Below are positions 35,694-46,441 of a stretch of DNA of 64,000 nt, one piece after another. Location of the stretch: assembly GCF_014295035.1 (NCBI RefSeq), contig NZ_CP060404.1:3374501-3438500 (forward strand), in the 5' to 3' direction. This DNA comes from Streptomyces buecherae. GTDB lineage: Bacteria > Actinomycetota > Actinomycetes > Streptomycetales > Streptomycetaceae. The notes below the pieces were generated by a model, which ran no database searches, was not told the origin of the DNA, and saw only the letters and a program-made list of their open reading frames with translations. Position 1 is the stretch's first letter, and each line of letters opens with the position of its first letter. The position numbers and the translations under genes are program-made.

Positions 35694-37385
35694 CTCCGGC
35701 GCGCCCAGCCGTGCCGCGTCCGCCGTCAGGTCGTCCGGCTGGCGCTGCGACTCGCGCTCGGCCTCCACCCGCTTCTCGTACCGCTCGACCTCCCGCTCCA
35801 CCTGCCCCGCGTCCCAGCCAAGGACCGGCGCCATCAGCTCGGCGACCTCGCGGGCGCTGTGCGTGCCGCGGTCGAAGGTCTCGATGGAGATGCGGGTGCG
35901 CCGGGTCAGCACGTCGTCCAGGTGGCGGGCGCCCTCGTGGGAGGCGGCGTAGACGATCTCGGCGCGCAGGTAGTCCTCGGCGTGCGGCAGCGGTTCGCCG
36001 AGCCGTGGGTCGGCGGCGATCATCTCCAGGAGTTCGTCGGCGAGCGAGCCGTACCGGTTCAGCAGGTGCTCGACCCGGGCCACGTGCAGCCCGGCGCGGC
36101 GGCCGAGTCGGGCCCGCGCGTTCCAGCGGGCGCGGTAGCCCTCGGCGCCCACCAGCGGCACGTCCTCGGTGACGCAGCCGGCGACGCGCTGGTCGAGCCC
36201 GTGCACGGCCTCGTCCACCGCGTCCTTGGCCATCACCCGGTACGTCGTGTACTTGCCGCCCGCGACCACGACCAGGCCCGGCAGCGGGTGCGCGACGGTG
36301 TGCTCGCGTGAGAGCTTGCTGGTCGCGTCCGACTCGCCGGCCAGCAGCGGGCGCAGCCCGGCGTACACGCCCTCCACGTCGTCCCGGGTGAGCGGCGTCG
36401 CGAGCACCGAGTTGACGTGTTCGAGCAGGTAGTCGATGTCGGCGCTGGAGGCGGCGGGGTGTGCCTTGTCCAAGTCCCAGTCGGTGTCCGTGGTGCCGAT
36501 GATCCAGTGCCGGCCCCAGGGGATGACGAACAGCACGCTCTTCTCGGTGCGCAGGATCAGCCCGGTCGTGGAGTGGATGCGGTCCTTGGGCACGACCAGG
36601 TGGATGCCCTTGGAGGCGCGGACGTGGAACTGGCCGCGCTCGCCGATCATGGCCTGGGTGTCGTCGGTCCACACCCCGGTGGCGTTGACGACCTGTCGGG
36701 CGCGCACCTCGAACTCGCCGCCCTGCTCCAGGTCGGAGACCCGGGCCCCGACGACGCGCTCGCCCTCGCGCAGGAAGCCGACGACGCGGGCGCGGTTGGC
36801 CACGGTCGCGCCGTACGAGGCGGCGGTGCGCACCAGGGTCGTCACGAAGCGCGCGTCGTCCATCTGGGCGTCGTAGTACTGCAACGCGCCCACCAGCGCG
36901 TCCTTGCGCAGAGCGGGCGCCACGCGCAGCGCGCGGCCGCGCGTCAGGTGGCGGTGGACGGGCAGCCCGCGGCCGTGTCCCGAGGAGACCGACATGGCGT
37001 CGTAGAGGGCGACGCCCGAGCCCGCGTACAGCCGCTCCCAGCCCTTGTGCTGCAGCGGGTACAGGAACGGCACCGGCTTGACCAGGTGCGGCGCGAGCCG
37101 CTCCAGCAGCAGCCCGCGCTCCTTCAGCGCCTCGCGTACGAGGGCGAAGTCGAGCATCTCCAGGTACCGCAGCCCGCCGTGGATCAGCTTGCTGGACCGG
37201 CTGGAGGTGCCCGCCGCCCAGTCCCGCGCCTCGACCAGGCCGGTGGCCAGGCCGCGGGTCGCGGCGTCGAGCGCGGTGCCGGCGCCGACCACGCCAGCGC
37301 CGATGACCAGCACGTCCAGCTCCTGCCCCGCCATCTGGGCGAGCGCCGTGGCGCGCTCCGCCGGTCCCAGGGTCGCTGTCCTCAC
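35679..37385 (-). CDS. glpD: aerobic glycerol-3-phosphate dehydrogenase
   Basis: 568 residues. GTG 37385 is preferred over GTG 37388 because GGGAGG then has normal spacing. FAD-binding motif VLVIGAGVVGAGTALDAATR (about 26-45) is followed by the GlpD signature SSRSSKLIHGGLRYLE, the VVNATGVWTDD segment, and the VVAGGKYTTYRVMAKDAVDE motif near residue 370; the C-terminal DAO_C domain follows. GlpD oxidises glycerol 3-phosphate to dihydroxyacetone phosphate and passes electrons to menaquinone at the membrane. It is a single leftward gene; glpF and glpK are not adjacent. The 3' end is partly duplicated downstream. Confidence 0.95.
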   Translation of the reverse strand: MRTATLGPAERATALAQMAGQELDVLVIGAGVVGAGTALDAATRGLATGLVEARDWAAGTSSRSSKLIHGGLRYLEMLDFALVREALKERGLLLERLAPHLVKPVPFLYPLQHKGWERLYAGSGVALYDAMSVSSGHGRGLPVHRHLTRGRALRVAPALRKDALVGALQYYDAQMDDARFVTTLVRTAASYGATVANRARVVGFLREGERVVGARVSDLEQGGEFEVRARQVVNATGVWTDDTQAMIGERGQFHVRASKGIHLVVPKDRIHSTTGLILRTEKSVLFVIPWGRHWIIGTTDTDWDLDKAHPAASSADIDYLLEHVNSVLATPLTRDDVEGVYAGLRPLLAGESDATSKLSREHTVAHPLPGLVVVAGGKYTTYRVMAKDAVDEAVHGLDQRVAGCVTEDVPLVGAEGYRARWNARARLGRRAGLHVARVEHLLNRYGSLADELLEMIAADPRLGEPLPHAEDYLRAEIVYAASHEGARHLDDVLTRRTRISIETFDRGTHSAREVAELMAPVLGWDAGQVEREVERYEKRVEAERESQRQPDDLTADAARLGAPEIQPL

Positions 37386-37855
37386 CACTGCCTCCCACTG
37401 TGATCGGGGTCACGCTCACTTCTGTACGATTTTGACCGCTTGGGGCCCGCCCAGCCAGCCTGCGCCGCCGTCCCGGCCCGCTACGCCACCCGAGTGACCA
37501 GCACCGCACGCCCCACACCCGGCGGCGCGCGGCACCCGGTTCCCCGCGCCACCGCACCCCCCGCCTACCCCGCCACCCACGGCCCTGCACTCCCGCCCCA
37601 CGCGCCCGCGCGCCCGCGTGATCGCGCGCCCGCGCGTGACCTCCCCGCGCCACCCGCGCCCGGTCTCGGAGATCCACGCGCCGCGTACGCCGCCCCCGCC
37701 CCCGCACGCCCCCGTCGCGGGCCGCACCACGACGGGCCAGGCCCCCAAGCGGGCTACGCCGCGTCAGGCCCGACCCTCAATCCGCGCCGTGGGTCATATT
37801 TCCGCTTAGTGTGAATTCGCGCCATCCGGAATCGCCCGGGAAGGACGGCACCTCC
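37386..37855. other. divergent intergenic region, about 470 bp
   Basis: Lies between glpD and the UDP-sugar dehydrogenase-like gene and should hold both promoters. An AT-rich patch at 37415-37440 next to glpD suits its promoter. Frames in the C-rich middle are not genes. Confidence 0.45.
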
Positions 37856-39157
37856 ATGCGCGCCGATCTCGCCGTCATCGGCCTCGGCCACCTCGGCCTC
37901 CCGCTCGCCCAGGCCGCGACCGCCGCCCACCTCCAGACCATCGGCTACGACCCCGACCCGCACACCGTCGCCGAACTCACCGCCGGCCGCCCGCCCGGCG
38001 GCTGCGCCGGGGGCGGCGCGGCGCAGCAGGAACCCGGGGCCGGCCCGCCGTCCGCGGCCGGCCTGCGCCGCATGCTGGCCGGGGGCTTCCGGGCCACCAC
38101 CGACCCGGCCGTGCTCGGCCGCGTGCGCACCGCCGTCATCTGCGCGCCCACCCCGCTCGCCGCCGACCGGTCGCTCGACCTGACCGCCGTCGGCGACGCC
38201 GCCCGCACCCTCGCCGGCCACCTGCGCCCGCACACGACGGTGCTGCTCGAATCCACCGTCTACCCCGGCACCACCGAGGAGTTCCTCCGCCCGATCCTCG
38301 AAGCCGGCTCGGGGCTGCGCGCCGGGCGGGACTTCCACCTCGCCTACTCGCCCAGCCGGGTGGACCCCGGCAACCGCGCCTTCGGCTACGCCAACACGCC
38401 CAAGGTCATCGGCGGCCTCACGCCGGCCTGCACCGAGGCCGCCGCCGCCTGCTACGGGCGGTTCGCGGACAAGGTGGTCCGCGCCCGTGGCCCGCGCGAG
38501 GCGGAGGCGGTCAAGGTGCTGGAGAGCAACTACCGGCACGTCAACATCGCGCTGGTCAACGAGATGGCCATCTTCTGCCACGACATCGGCGTCGACCTGT
38601 GGGACGTGGTGCGCTGCGCGGAGACCAAACCGTTCGGGTTCCAGGCGTTCCGCCCCGGGCCCGGCGTCGGCGGCCCCGGCGTCGCCGTCGACCCGGGCCA
38701 CCTCGGCTACCCGGGCCGCACCCTCGGCTACCCGCTGCGGATGGTCGCACTGGCCCAGGAGGTCAACGGCCGGATGCCGCGCTACGTCACCCAGCGCTGC
38801 GCGACCCTGCTCAACGAGCACGGCAAGTCGGCGCGCGGCGCGCGGGTGCTGCTGCTCGGCGTCAGCTACAAGCCCGATGTCGCCGACCAGACCAGCGCCC
38901 CCGCCCGCGAGATCGCCTCCCGCCTCCAGGAACTGGGCGCCCAGCTCAGCTTCCACGACCCGTACGTCCCGCGCTGGCGTGTGCACGGCCGCCCGGTGCC
39001 GCGCGCCGAGTCCCCGTACGAGGCCGCGGCGGACGCCGACCTGACCGTGCTGCTCCAGCAGCACCGCACGTACGACCTCCAGGGCCTGGCCGCCAAGGCC
39101 CAACTCCTCCTGGACACCCGCGGCGCCAGCCCGGCCGGCACGGCCCACCGCCTCTAG
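37856..39157 (+). CDS. UDP-glucose/GDP-mannose dehydrogenase-like protein lacking catalytic residues
   Basis: 433 residues from ATG 37856. The three-domain family layout is clear: NAD-binding VIGLGHLGLPLAQAA (8-22), ESTVYPGTTEEFL, YSPSRVDPGNRAFGY, VKVLESNYRHVNIALVNEMA (central helix), and C-terminal LLLGVSYKPDVADQTSAPA. Key active-site positions differ from WecC-type enzymes: the SPER motif is SPSR (Ser167 for Glu), and the GGHC loop is GGPG, so the catalytic Cys is Gly275. Lys220 and Asp279 remain. Family members oxidise a UDP-hexose C6 alcohol to the acid; without the Cys that thiohemiacetal chemistry should fail. It may bind nucleotide sugar without full oxidation, or catalyse something else. 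It sits alone, upstream of an orphan histidine kinase and near an MreB homologue. Confidence 0.85.
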   Translation: MRADLAVIGLGHLGLPLAQAATAAHLQTIGYDPDPHTVAELTAGRPPGGCAGGGAAQQEPGAGPPSAAGLRRMLAGGFRATTDPAVLGRVRTAVICAPTPLAADRSLDLTAVGDAARTLAGHLRPHTTVLLESTVYPGTTEEFLRPILEAGSGLRAGRDFHLAYSPSRVDPGNRAFGYANTPKVIGGLTPACTEAAAACYGRFADKVVRARGPREAEAVKVLESNYRHVNIALVNEMAIFCHDIGVDLWDVVRCAETKPFGFQAFRPGPGVGGPGVAVDPGHLGYPGRTLGYPLRMVALAQEVNGRMPRYVTQRCATLLNEHGKSARGARVLLLGVSYKPDVADQTSAPAREIASRLQELGAQLSFHDPYVPRWRVHGRPVPRAESPYEAAADADLTVLLQQHRTYDLQGLAAKAQLLLDTRGASPAGTAHRL

Positions 39158-39372
39158 CCCGCGCGGCCCCCTCACGCGCCCCCCGTGCCCCACGTCCTTC
39201 GGTCGTGAGCCTGGCGACATAACGGTCACACCGCCGCACATTCGCTCTATCGTGAACAGGACCCGTTCCACGCCCGTACGCGCGCGCGTACGCCGACCGG
39301 CACGCGCGCCGTGCCCCGACCCACCCCAACAGCCGGCCCCTGCGCCTTTCCACGAACCCTCCGGGCGGACCG

Positions 39373-40527
39373 ATGCCGCGACTGAGCACGCGCCGGGCGG
39401 CGGCGTGGGCGGAGGACCGGTTCCTCGCCCTGGTCCGCTCGCCCCGCCGCGACCTGCTGCTCGCCGTCGCCGTCGCGGTCATCGTCGTCCCCGCGACGCT
39501 GCTGCGCCCGGAACTCGGGCTGGTCCGCGAACTCTGGCTGACCCTGCTGATCGCGCTGGCGGGCACCGCCGCCATCGCCGTCCGCCGCCGGCACCCGACC
39601 GCCTTCGCGGGCGCGGCGGGCGCCGTCTTCCTCGCCAGCGGGCAACACCTGCCGCTGTACGTGGCCACCTACACCGCCGTCCGGCTGCGCCGCCCCTGGC
39701 TCGCGCTCGCCACCGTCGCGGTGCCGATCGCCGCGTGGACCACCAGCCGCGCCTTCGACGGCGCGGCCCTCTTCGAGGAGCGGCCGGTCCTGAACGAACT
39801 CGGCGAACTCCTCTTCCCCGCCCTGCTCGGCCTCGCCGTGGGCGCCCAACAGACCGCCGAGCGCTCCCGGCGGGCCCAGTGGGAGAGCGAACTGCGGGCC
39901 CGCGAGCTCGACGAGCGCAACCGCATCAGCGCCCTCGTCCACGACGGCGTGGGCCACCGGATCAGCCTGATGTCGATCCAGGCCGCCTCCATCGAGGTGC
40001 AGCCCGGCACGGACGAGCGCACCCGGAACAAGTGCTGGGCCATCTCGGACGCCGCCGGCGAGGCCATGGAGGAACTCCGGGTCGCCCTGGAGATGCTGCG
40101 CCGCCCGGCCTCCGTGGCCCGCCCGAGCGAGCCCCTGCTGAACGAGCTGGAACCGCTCCTGCGCACCTACCGCGCGCACGGCATGCCGCTGGAGGCCGAG
40201 GTGTCGGCGGCGGCCCACGACGCCCCCGAGCAGGCGCAACGACTGTGCTCCCGGGTGCTGCGCGAGGGCCTGAACAACGCGGCCCGGCACGCCCGCGGCG
40301 CCGCCACCCACCTGCGCGTCACCCGCGCCGGCGACACGCTGCGGGCCAGCGTCGTCAACGCCCCACCGCCCGGGCCACGACAGTCGCTGCCGGGCACCGG
40401 TCAGGGCATCAACGCGCTGGCCGAGACGCTGGTGCGCGTCGGCGGCACGCTGCGCGCGGAACCCACACCCGACGGCGGCTTCCGCCTCACCGCCGAACTC
40501 CCCCTGACCGATCCCGACCCCGACTGA
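39373..40527 (+). CDS. orphan sensor histidine kinase (HisKA_3 type)
   Basis: 384 residues from ATG 39373. About five hydrophobic segments (residues about 27-45, 53-70, 78-95, 112-128, 145-160) form the sensor. The dimerisation/phosphoacceptor helix is ERNRISALVHDGVGHRISLM with the His in ALVHD (about 198), typical of NarL-type kinases. The ATPase has LREGLNNAARHAR (N-box) and TGQGINALAETL (G-box) but little of a D-box. No response-regulator gene is adjacent, so its partner lies elsewhere. The ligand is unknown. It follows the UDP-sugar dehydrogenase-like gene by 215 bp. Confidence 0.88.
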   Translation: MPRLSTRRAAAWAEDRFLALVRSPRRDLLLAVAVAVIVVPATLLRPELGLVRELWLTLLIALAGTAAIAVRRRHPTAFAGAAGAVFLASGQHLPLYVATYTAVRLRRPWLALATVAVPIAAWTTSRAFDGAALFEERPVLNELGELLFPALLGLAVGAQQTAERSRRAQWESELRARELDERNRISALVHDGVGHRISLMSIQAASIEVQPGTDERTRNKCWAISDAAGEAMEELRVALEMLRRPASVARPSEPLLNELEPLLRTYRAHGMPLEAEVSAAAHDAPEQAQRLCSRVLREGLNNAARHARGAATHLRVTRAGDTLRASVVNAPPPGPRQSLPGTGQGINALAETLVRVGGTLRAEPTPDGGFRLTAELPLTDPDPD

Positions 40528-40708
40528 CTCCGGCTCGACCACGGCCCCCGGCTGACGCTGACGCTGACGCTGACCGCGACTCCGGCTGGCCACCGCCGGG
40601 CGCGGCCCTCCCCCGTACGCCACCGGGCCCGGCCTCCCCGTACGCGGCCGGGCCCGACGTCCGCTGAACGCCACGGCCACCGTCACCGCCGTCCGGCGGG
40701 CGCGGGGC

Positions 40709-41902
40709 TCAGACCCGGGACATCTGCACCAGGCGCTGCGGCTGCGCGTCCAGCACCTTGCGCAGCGCGTCGAAGTCCTCCACGCACCGCCCGGTGCCCA
40801 CCGCCACGCAGTCCAGCGGCTCGTCGGCGACCAGTACCGGAATGTCCAGCTCCTGGCTGAGCCGGGTGTCGAGGCCACGCAGCAGCGCCCCGCCGCCGGT
40901 CAGCACGATGCCACGGTCCATGATGTCGCCGGCCAGCTCCGGCGGCGTCTCGTCCAGCGTCTGCCGCACCGCGCTGACGATCGCCTCCACGGGTTCCGAC
41001 AGCGCGTGCCGCACCTCGTCCGCCGTCAGCTCCAACGTCTTGGGCAGCCCGCTGGCGTGGTCCCGGCCGCGCACCGTGCACCGGTCCGGCGGCACCAGCG
41101 CCTGGGTACGCTCCGTGTCGCTCTCCGCCGCGCCCTCGGCCACCTGCTCGACCGCGGCGGCCTGCTCCGCGGGCAACTCCACGTCGGACCCGGCCCGCCG
41201 GCTGAGCGCGTCCAGGGTCTGCGCCGACCAGTAACCGGTGGGCGCCGCCGAGCCGATGGCCATCTTCACGTGCTCCGCCGTGCGCTCCCCCATCGCCAGC
41301 GAGTGCGCCTTCTTGACGTACGACGTGATCGCCGCGTCCATCGCGTCGCCCGCCGTACGGACCGAGCGCGCGGTGACGATGCCGCCCATCGAGATCACGG
41401 CGACCTCGGTGGTGCCGCCACCGATGTCCACGATCATGCTGCCGGTGGGCTCGCCGACCGGCAGCCCGGCGCCGATCGCCGCGGCCATCGGCTCCTCCAC
41501 CAGGTGCACCTGCCGCACCCCGGCCTGCGAGGCGGCCTCGATGACCGCGCGCCGCTCCACACCGGTGATCCCGGACGGCACGCAGATCACCACCCGGGGC
41601 CGGGAGAACCGGCGCCCACCGCTGACCTTCTTGATGAAGTGCCGAAGCATCCGCTCGGCTATCTCGAAATCGGCGATGACCCCGTCCCGCAGGGGGCGCA
41701 CCGCCACGATGTTGGAGGGCGTACGGCCGATGGTGCGCTTGGCCTCCGACCCCACCGACAGCACCGTGCCGTCCACCGCGTTGACGGCGACGACCGATGG
41801 TTCGTTGAGCACGATCCCCTTGCCCCGCACGTACACCAGGGTGTTCGCGGTGCCGAGGTCGATGCCCATGTCACGTCCGCTGAACGACTTACTTTGCGCC
41901 AT
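40709..41902 (-). CDS. MreB/Mbl-like actin homologue with about 50-residue insertion
   Basis: 397 residues; usual MreB proteins have about 340. The ATPase core is intact: [18 protein letters not shown] (phosphate 1), [31 protein letters not shown] (phosphate 2), [14 protein letters not shown], and [12 protein letters not shown] (adenosine). An extra stretch at about residues 223-274 (Ala/Glu/Gln/Asp-rich) interrupts the normally short IGSAYP...VRGRD region. The ribosome binding site is weak (GGGAA). Streptomyces MreB and Mbl act in spore-wall synthesis, with MreC, PBP2 and Ser/Thr kinases of the cluster found 6 kb upstream in this window. No mreC/mreD/pbp2 genes are adjacent, so this is a dispersed paralogue. 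Confidence 0.9.
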   Translation of the reverse strand: MAQSKSFSGRDMGIDLGTANTLVYVRGKGIVLNEPSVVAVNAVDGTVLSVGSEAKRTIGRTPSNIVAVRPLRDGVIADFEIAERMLRHFIKKVSGGRRFSRPRVVICVPSGITGVERRAVIEAASQAGVRQVHLVEEPMAAAIGAGLPVGEPTGSMIVDIGGGTTEVAVISMGGIVTARSVRTAGDAMDAAITSYVKKAHSLAMGERTAEHVKMAIGSAAPTGYWSAQTLDALSRRAGSDVELPAEQAAAVEQVAEGAAESDTERTQALVPPDRCTVRGRDHASGLPKTLELTADEVRHALSEPVEAIVSAVRQTLDETPPELAGDIMDRGIVLTGGGALLRGLDTRLSQELDIPVLVADEPLDCVAVGTGRCVEDFDALRKVLDAQPQRLVQMSRV

Positions 41903-42246
41903 AAGATGAGATTATTCCCTATGCCGGATTCTTATCTCGGCTTAACGCCCGCCAGATGGCGCCCCCCTGAGCCCCTTCCGACCTGCGAGACCCCCACGGC
42001 CCCCGCTCCACAAGCGGTCGCATGCTGTGGAGGCCCTGCACCAACTCTTCACGGCCGACAGCGCCGAATGGGCATATAGCGGGCCAGGTTGTCTCGGGCA
42101 CGTCCCAGGCGTGTCACGGACAACTCCTCAGCTTGTCTGACCGTCCGACCAAGCTGTTAGTTTGTGGCTCGAAAATAACCAACCGCACTCCACCTTTTTC
42201 TGTCCCCGGAGCGCGGTCGCACACACCTTCATCCCCGGGGGATCTC
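41903..42246. other. divergent intergenic region, 344 bp
   Basis: Holds promoters for the MreB-like gene and the Q/G/P-rich membrane-protein gene. The 40 bp next to the MreB-like start is strikingly AT-rich (41903-41945) with ATAAGA and TCTTAT in opposite orientation. No gene is supported. Confidence 0.5.
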
Positions 42247-42885
42247 ATGAGCCAGCCTTGGCAGCAACCACAACAGCCCCAGCAGCCCCAGCAGCCAGGC
42301 GGGTACCCGCAGCAACAGGGTGGCTACGGCTACCCGCAGCAGCCCTACCCCGGGGGCCAGCAGCAGCCCCAGTACGGCGGTGGTTTCCCGCCACCGGCCC
42401 CCGCCCCCGCGCCGCAGGGCAACGTGGGCCTCGCCCTCCTGGCCGGTGTCGCCGCCGCCCTCGTCGGCGGGCTGCTCTACGCCTTCCTGCTGAGCGCGCT
42501 GGCGGACACGGACGGCCAGCAGCCGGAGATCACGCAGTTCGCCTACGCGGGTGTGGCGCTGGGCGCGCTCGTCGGCTTCGTCGTCGCCAAGCTGGGCGGG
42601 CGCAACCAGGGCCTGTGGATCGTCGGCGCGGTCTTCGCCCTCATCGCCGTCTTCCTCGGTGAGATGTACGGCTACGCGCTGGTGGCCAGCGACTTCCTGT
42701 CCAACGTCGCGGAGCGCATGGGTGGGGACAGCAGCCAGGCGCCGTCCGCCAACGAGTTCTTCTTCGACCACTTCGGCGACCTGTACGACGGCTGGAAGGA
42801 AGACGCCGACGCCCTGACGTACATCTTCATGGCGCTGTCGCCGATCGCCGCCTACGGTGCCGCGCACAAGCTGAGCAACCGCTGA
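42247..42885 (+). CDS. membrane protein with Gln/Gly/Pro-rich N-terminus
   Basis: 212 residues from ATG 42247 behind GGGGGA. Residues 1-58 are Gln/Pro/Gly/Tyr repeats (WQQPQQPQQPQQPGGYPQQQ). Four hydrophobic segments follow: about 60-82, 95-115, 122-145 and 190-205. There is a soluble loop of about 45 residues before the last helix. Such proteins are common in Streptomyces; no function can be assigned. It is monocistronic, ended by a strong terminator. Confidence 0.8.
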   Translation: MSQPWQQPQQPQQPQQPGGYPQQQGGYGYPQQPYPGGQQQPQYGGGFPPPAPAPAPQGNVGLALLAGVAAALVGGLLYAFLLSALADTDGQQPEITQFAYAGVALGALVGFVVAKLGGRNQGLWIVGAVFALIAVFLGEMYGYALVASDFLSNVAERMGGDSSQAPSANEFFFDHFGDLYDGWKEDADALTYIFMALSPIAAYGAAHKLSNR

Positions 42886-42917
42886 GCGACGGGCTGACGC
42901 CCACCCCACGCACCAAC

Positions 42918-42952
42918 GCCGCGCCCCGCCGAGTCAATCGGCGGGGCGCGGC
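42918..42952. terminator. strong bidirectional terminator hairpin
   Basis: A perfect 15-bp stem (42918-42932 with 42938-42952) and 5-base loop lie between the convergent membrane-protein gene and guaB3. Confidence 0.85.
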
Positions 42953-43053
42953 GCTGTGTTGGACCGTGGCCGCCGGAAGTCGGTGAGCCGGCCGCGCGGG
43001 GCGCGGGCCGGCTCGGTGGCGGGGCGGCCGGGCAGGTCAGGGCTGGTGAGTCG

Positions 43054-44181
43054 TCACCGCTTGTCGTGCTGCGACGGGGCGACCGTCACCTCGACCCGCT
43101 GGAACTCCTTCAGCTCCGAGTAGCCGGTGGTGGCCATCGAGCGGCGGAGCGCGCCGAAGAAGTTCATCGAACCGTCGGGGATGTGCGAGGGGCCGAGCAG
43201 GATCTCCTCGGTGCTGCCGACCGCGCCGAGGTTCATCCGCTTGCCGCGCGGCACGTCCTCGTGGACGGCCTCCATGCCCCAGTGGTAGCCGCGACCCGGC
43301 GCGTCGGTGGCGCGGGCCAGCGGGGAACCCATCATCACGGCGTCCGCGCCGCAGGCGATCGCCTTGGGCAGGTCACCCGACCAGCCGACGCCGCCGTCGG
43401 CGATGACGTGCACGTACCGGCCGCCGGACTCGTCCATGTAGTCCCGGCGCGCGGCGGCGACGTCGGCCACCGCGGTCGCCATCGGGACCTGGATGCCCAG
43501 CACGTTGCGCGTGGTGTGCGCGGCGCCGCCACCGAAGCCGACCAGGACGCCCGCCGCGCCGGTGCGCATCAGGTGCAGGGCAGCGGTATACGTGGCGCAG
43601 CCACCGACGATGACCGGCACGTCGAGTTCGTAGATGAACTGCTTGAGGTTGAGCGGCTCGGCGGCGCCGGAGACGTGCTCGGCCGAGACGGTGGTGCCGC
43701 GGATGACGAAGATGTCCACGCCCGCGTCGACCACGGCCTTGGAGAACTGCGCGGTGCGCTGCGGGGAGAGCGCGGCGGCCGTCACGACGCCGGAGTCCCG
43801 CACCTCCTTGATGCGCTGGCCGATCAGCTCTTCCTTGATCGGGGCCTCGTAGATCTCCTGGAGCCGACGCGTGGCGGTGTGCTCGTCCAACTCGGCGATC
43901 TCGGCGAGCAGCGGCTCGGGGTCCTCGTACCGGGTCCACAGCCCTTCGAGGTTGAGCACGCCGAGTCCGCCCAGCTCACCGATGCGGATCGCGGTCCGCG
44001 GCGAGACGACCGAGTCCATCGGCGCGGCCAGGAACGGCAGCTCAAAGCGGTAGGCGTCGATCTGCCAGGCGATCGAGACCTCCTTGGGGTCCCGGGTGCG
44101 ACGACTCGGCACGATGGCGATGTCGTCGAACGCGTACGCCCTGCGACCGCGCTTGCCGCGGCCGATCTCGATCTCAGTCAC
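43054..44181 (-). CDS. guaB3: GuaB3 family IMP dehydrogenase-related protein
   Basis: 375 residues from GTG 44181 (VTEIEIGRGKRG), with GGAAGGG upstream. The TIM barrel of the IMPDH/GMPR superfamily is clear (AFDDIAIVPSRRT, PFLAAPMDSVVSP, DVPVIVGGCATYTAALHLM, VIADGGVGWSGDLPKAIACG, DAVMMGSPLARA). There are no CBS domains. The IMPDH active loop GSxCTTR is GGGAAHTTR here, so the catalytic Cys is missing, as in the GuaB3 group. IMP dehydrogenase activity is therefore unlikely; GMP reductase-like or regulatory roles have been discussed for this group. It lies two genes downstream of true guaB in the same direction, an arrangement kept across Streptomyces. Confidence 0.9.
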   Translation of the reverse strand: MTEIEIGRGKRGRRAYAFDDIAIVPSRRTRDPKEVSIAWQIDAYRFELPFLAAPMDSVVSPRTAIRIGELGGLGVLNLEGLWTRYEDPEPLLAEIAELDEHTATRRLQEIYEAPIKEELIGQRIKEVRDSGVVTAAALSPQRTAQFSKAVVDAGVDIFVIRGTTVSAEHVSGAAEPLNLKQFIYELDVPVIVGGCATYTAALHLMRTGAAGVLVGFGGGAAHTTRNVLGIQVPMATAVADVAAARRDYMDESGGRYVHVIADGGVGWSGDLPKAIACGADAVMMGSPLARATDAPGRGYHWGMEAVHEDVPRGKRMNLGAVGSTEEILLGPSHIPDGSMNFFGALRRSMATTGYSELKEFQRVEVTVAPSQHDKR

Positions 44182-44280
44182 TGTGTGGCCCTTCCTACGG
44201 ATTACGCCCCCAGTATCCCCGACCGGGGGCACTGGGGGCGCACGGGATGCCCTGCGGGCGCATCACGCGAGGCCGCGCGC

Positions 44281-44547
44281 TCACTCCTCGACGAGGACCT
44301 GGGTGAAGTCCACGACGTGTACCACCAGGACCAGCAGCAGGCCGTCGCTGACCAGGTACTCGATGCCGATGTTCGGGGTCAGCGCCAGCGAGCGGGTGGT
44401 CTCGTCGCCCGAGATGGGCACCGAGATCTTCGGCTGCGGGTCCTGCGCCAACACCGACAGGCCCCGCTCCAGCAGGGCCCGGCGGTCGCCGGGGAGCTCG
44501 TCGCGGACCCGGGCCGCTTCCTCAGTGAACTTCACCGCGTACAGCAT
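44281..44547 (-). CDS. small RelE/ParE-like conserved protein
   Basis: 88 residues from ATG 44547, with GAAGGGGG upstream; the longer frame lacks support. The sequence MLYAVKFTEEAARVRDELPG, then RALLERGLSVLAQDP and LLLVLVVHVVDFTQVLVEE, has the beta-alpha-alpha-beta-beta-beta order of the RelE/ParE toxin fold. No antitoxin gene is adjacent, and it is embedded between guaB and guaB3 on the same strand. That fixed position suggests a housekeeping role in place of a toxin. Similarity is by pattern only. Confidence 0.7.
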   Translation of the reverse strand: MLYAVKFTEEAARVRDELPGDRRALLERGLSVLAQDPQPKISVPISGDETTRSLALTPNIGIEYLVSDGLLLVLVVHVVDFTQVLVEE

Positions 44548-44614
44548 CGGACCCCCTTCGGTCGGCGCCGACGAGCGTAGCGGCTGTCGGCCCGCCCCGG
44601 GGCCGGAACGGCGA

Positions 44615-44643
44615 TCGGCCCGGCCGTGGGGCGGCCGGGCCGA
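44615..44643. terminator. hairpin downstream of guaB
   Basis: A perfect 11-bp stem (44615-44625 with 44633-44643) and 7-base loop lie 26 bases beyond the guaB stop, before the small RelE/ParE-like gene. It may end or attenuate the guaB transcript. Confidence 0.65.
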
Positions 44644-44668
44644 GCGCACCAGTCGGTAAAGCCGCCGG

Positions 44669-46213
<1,545 letters not shown>

Positions 46214-46441
46214 CTAACGGGCGGGGCGACCCCAACATTCCGCCCTCCGGCCACCCGGATGCCGCATTCCCCTTCCGGGCCGGTCAGCCGACTCGCCACC
46301 GGCCGTACGTCCCCCGCTCCACCCGCCCAACGTCCCCGCTCGGCCGGGACCACGGGCCCGCCGGGGGGTGGAAGCGGGTGGAGCGAGAGGCGGATGGGAC
46401 GGGGAGCGGGTGGGCCGGGCGAGCGGTGTGGGCGTCGGACC

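Noticed and set aside
44281..44547. Type II toxin-antitoxin operon
   Set aside because: No antitoxin gene is adjacent; the flanks are guaB and guaB3.
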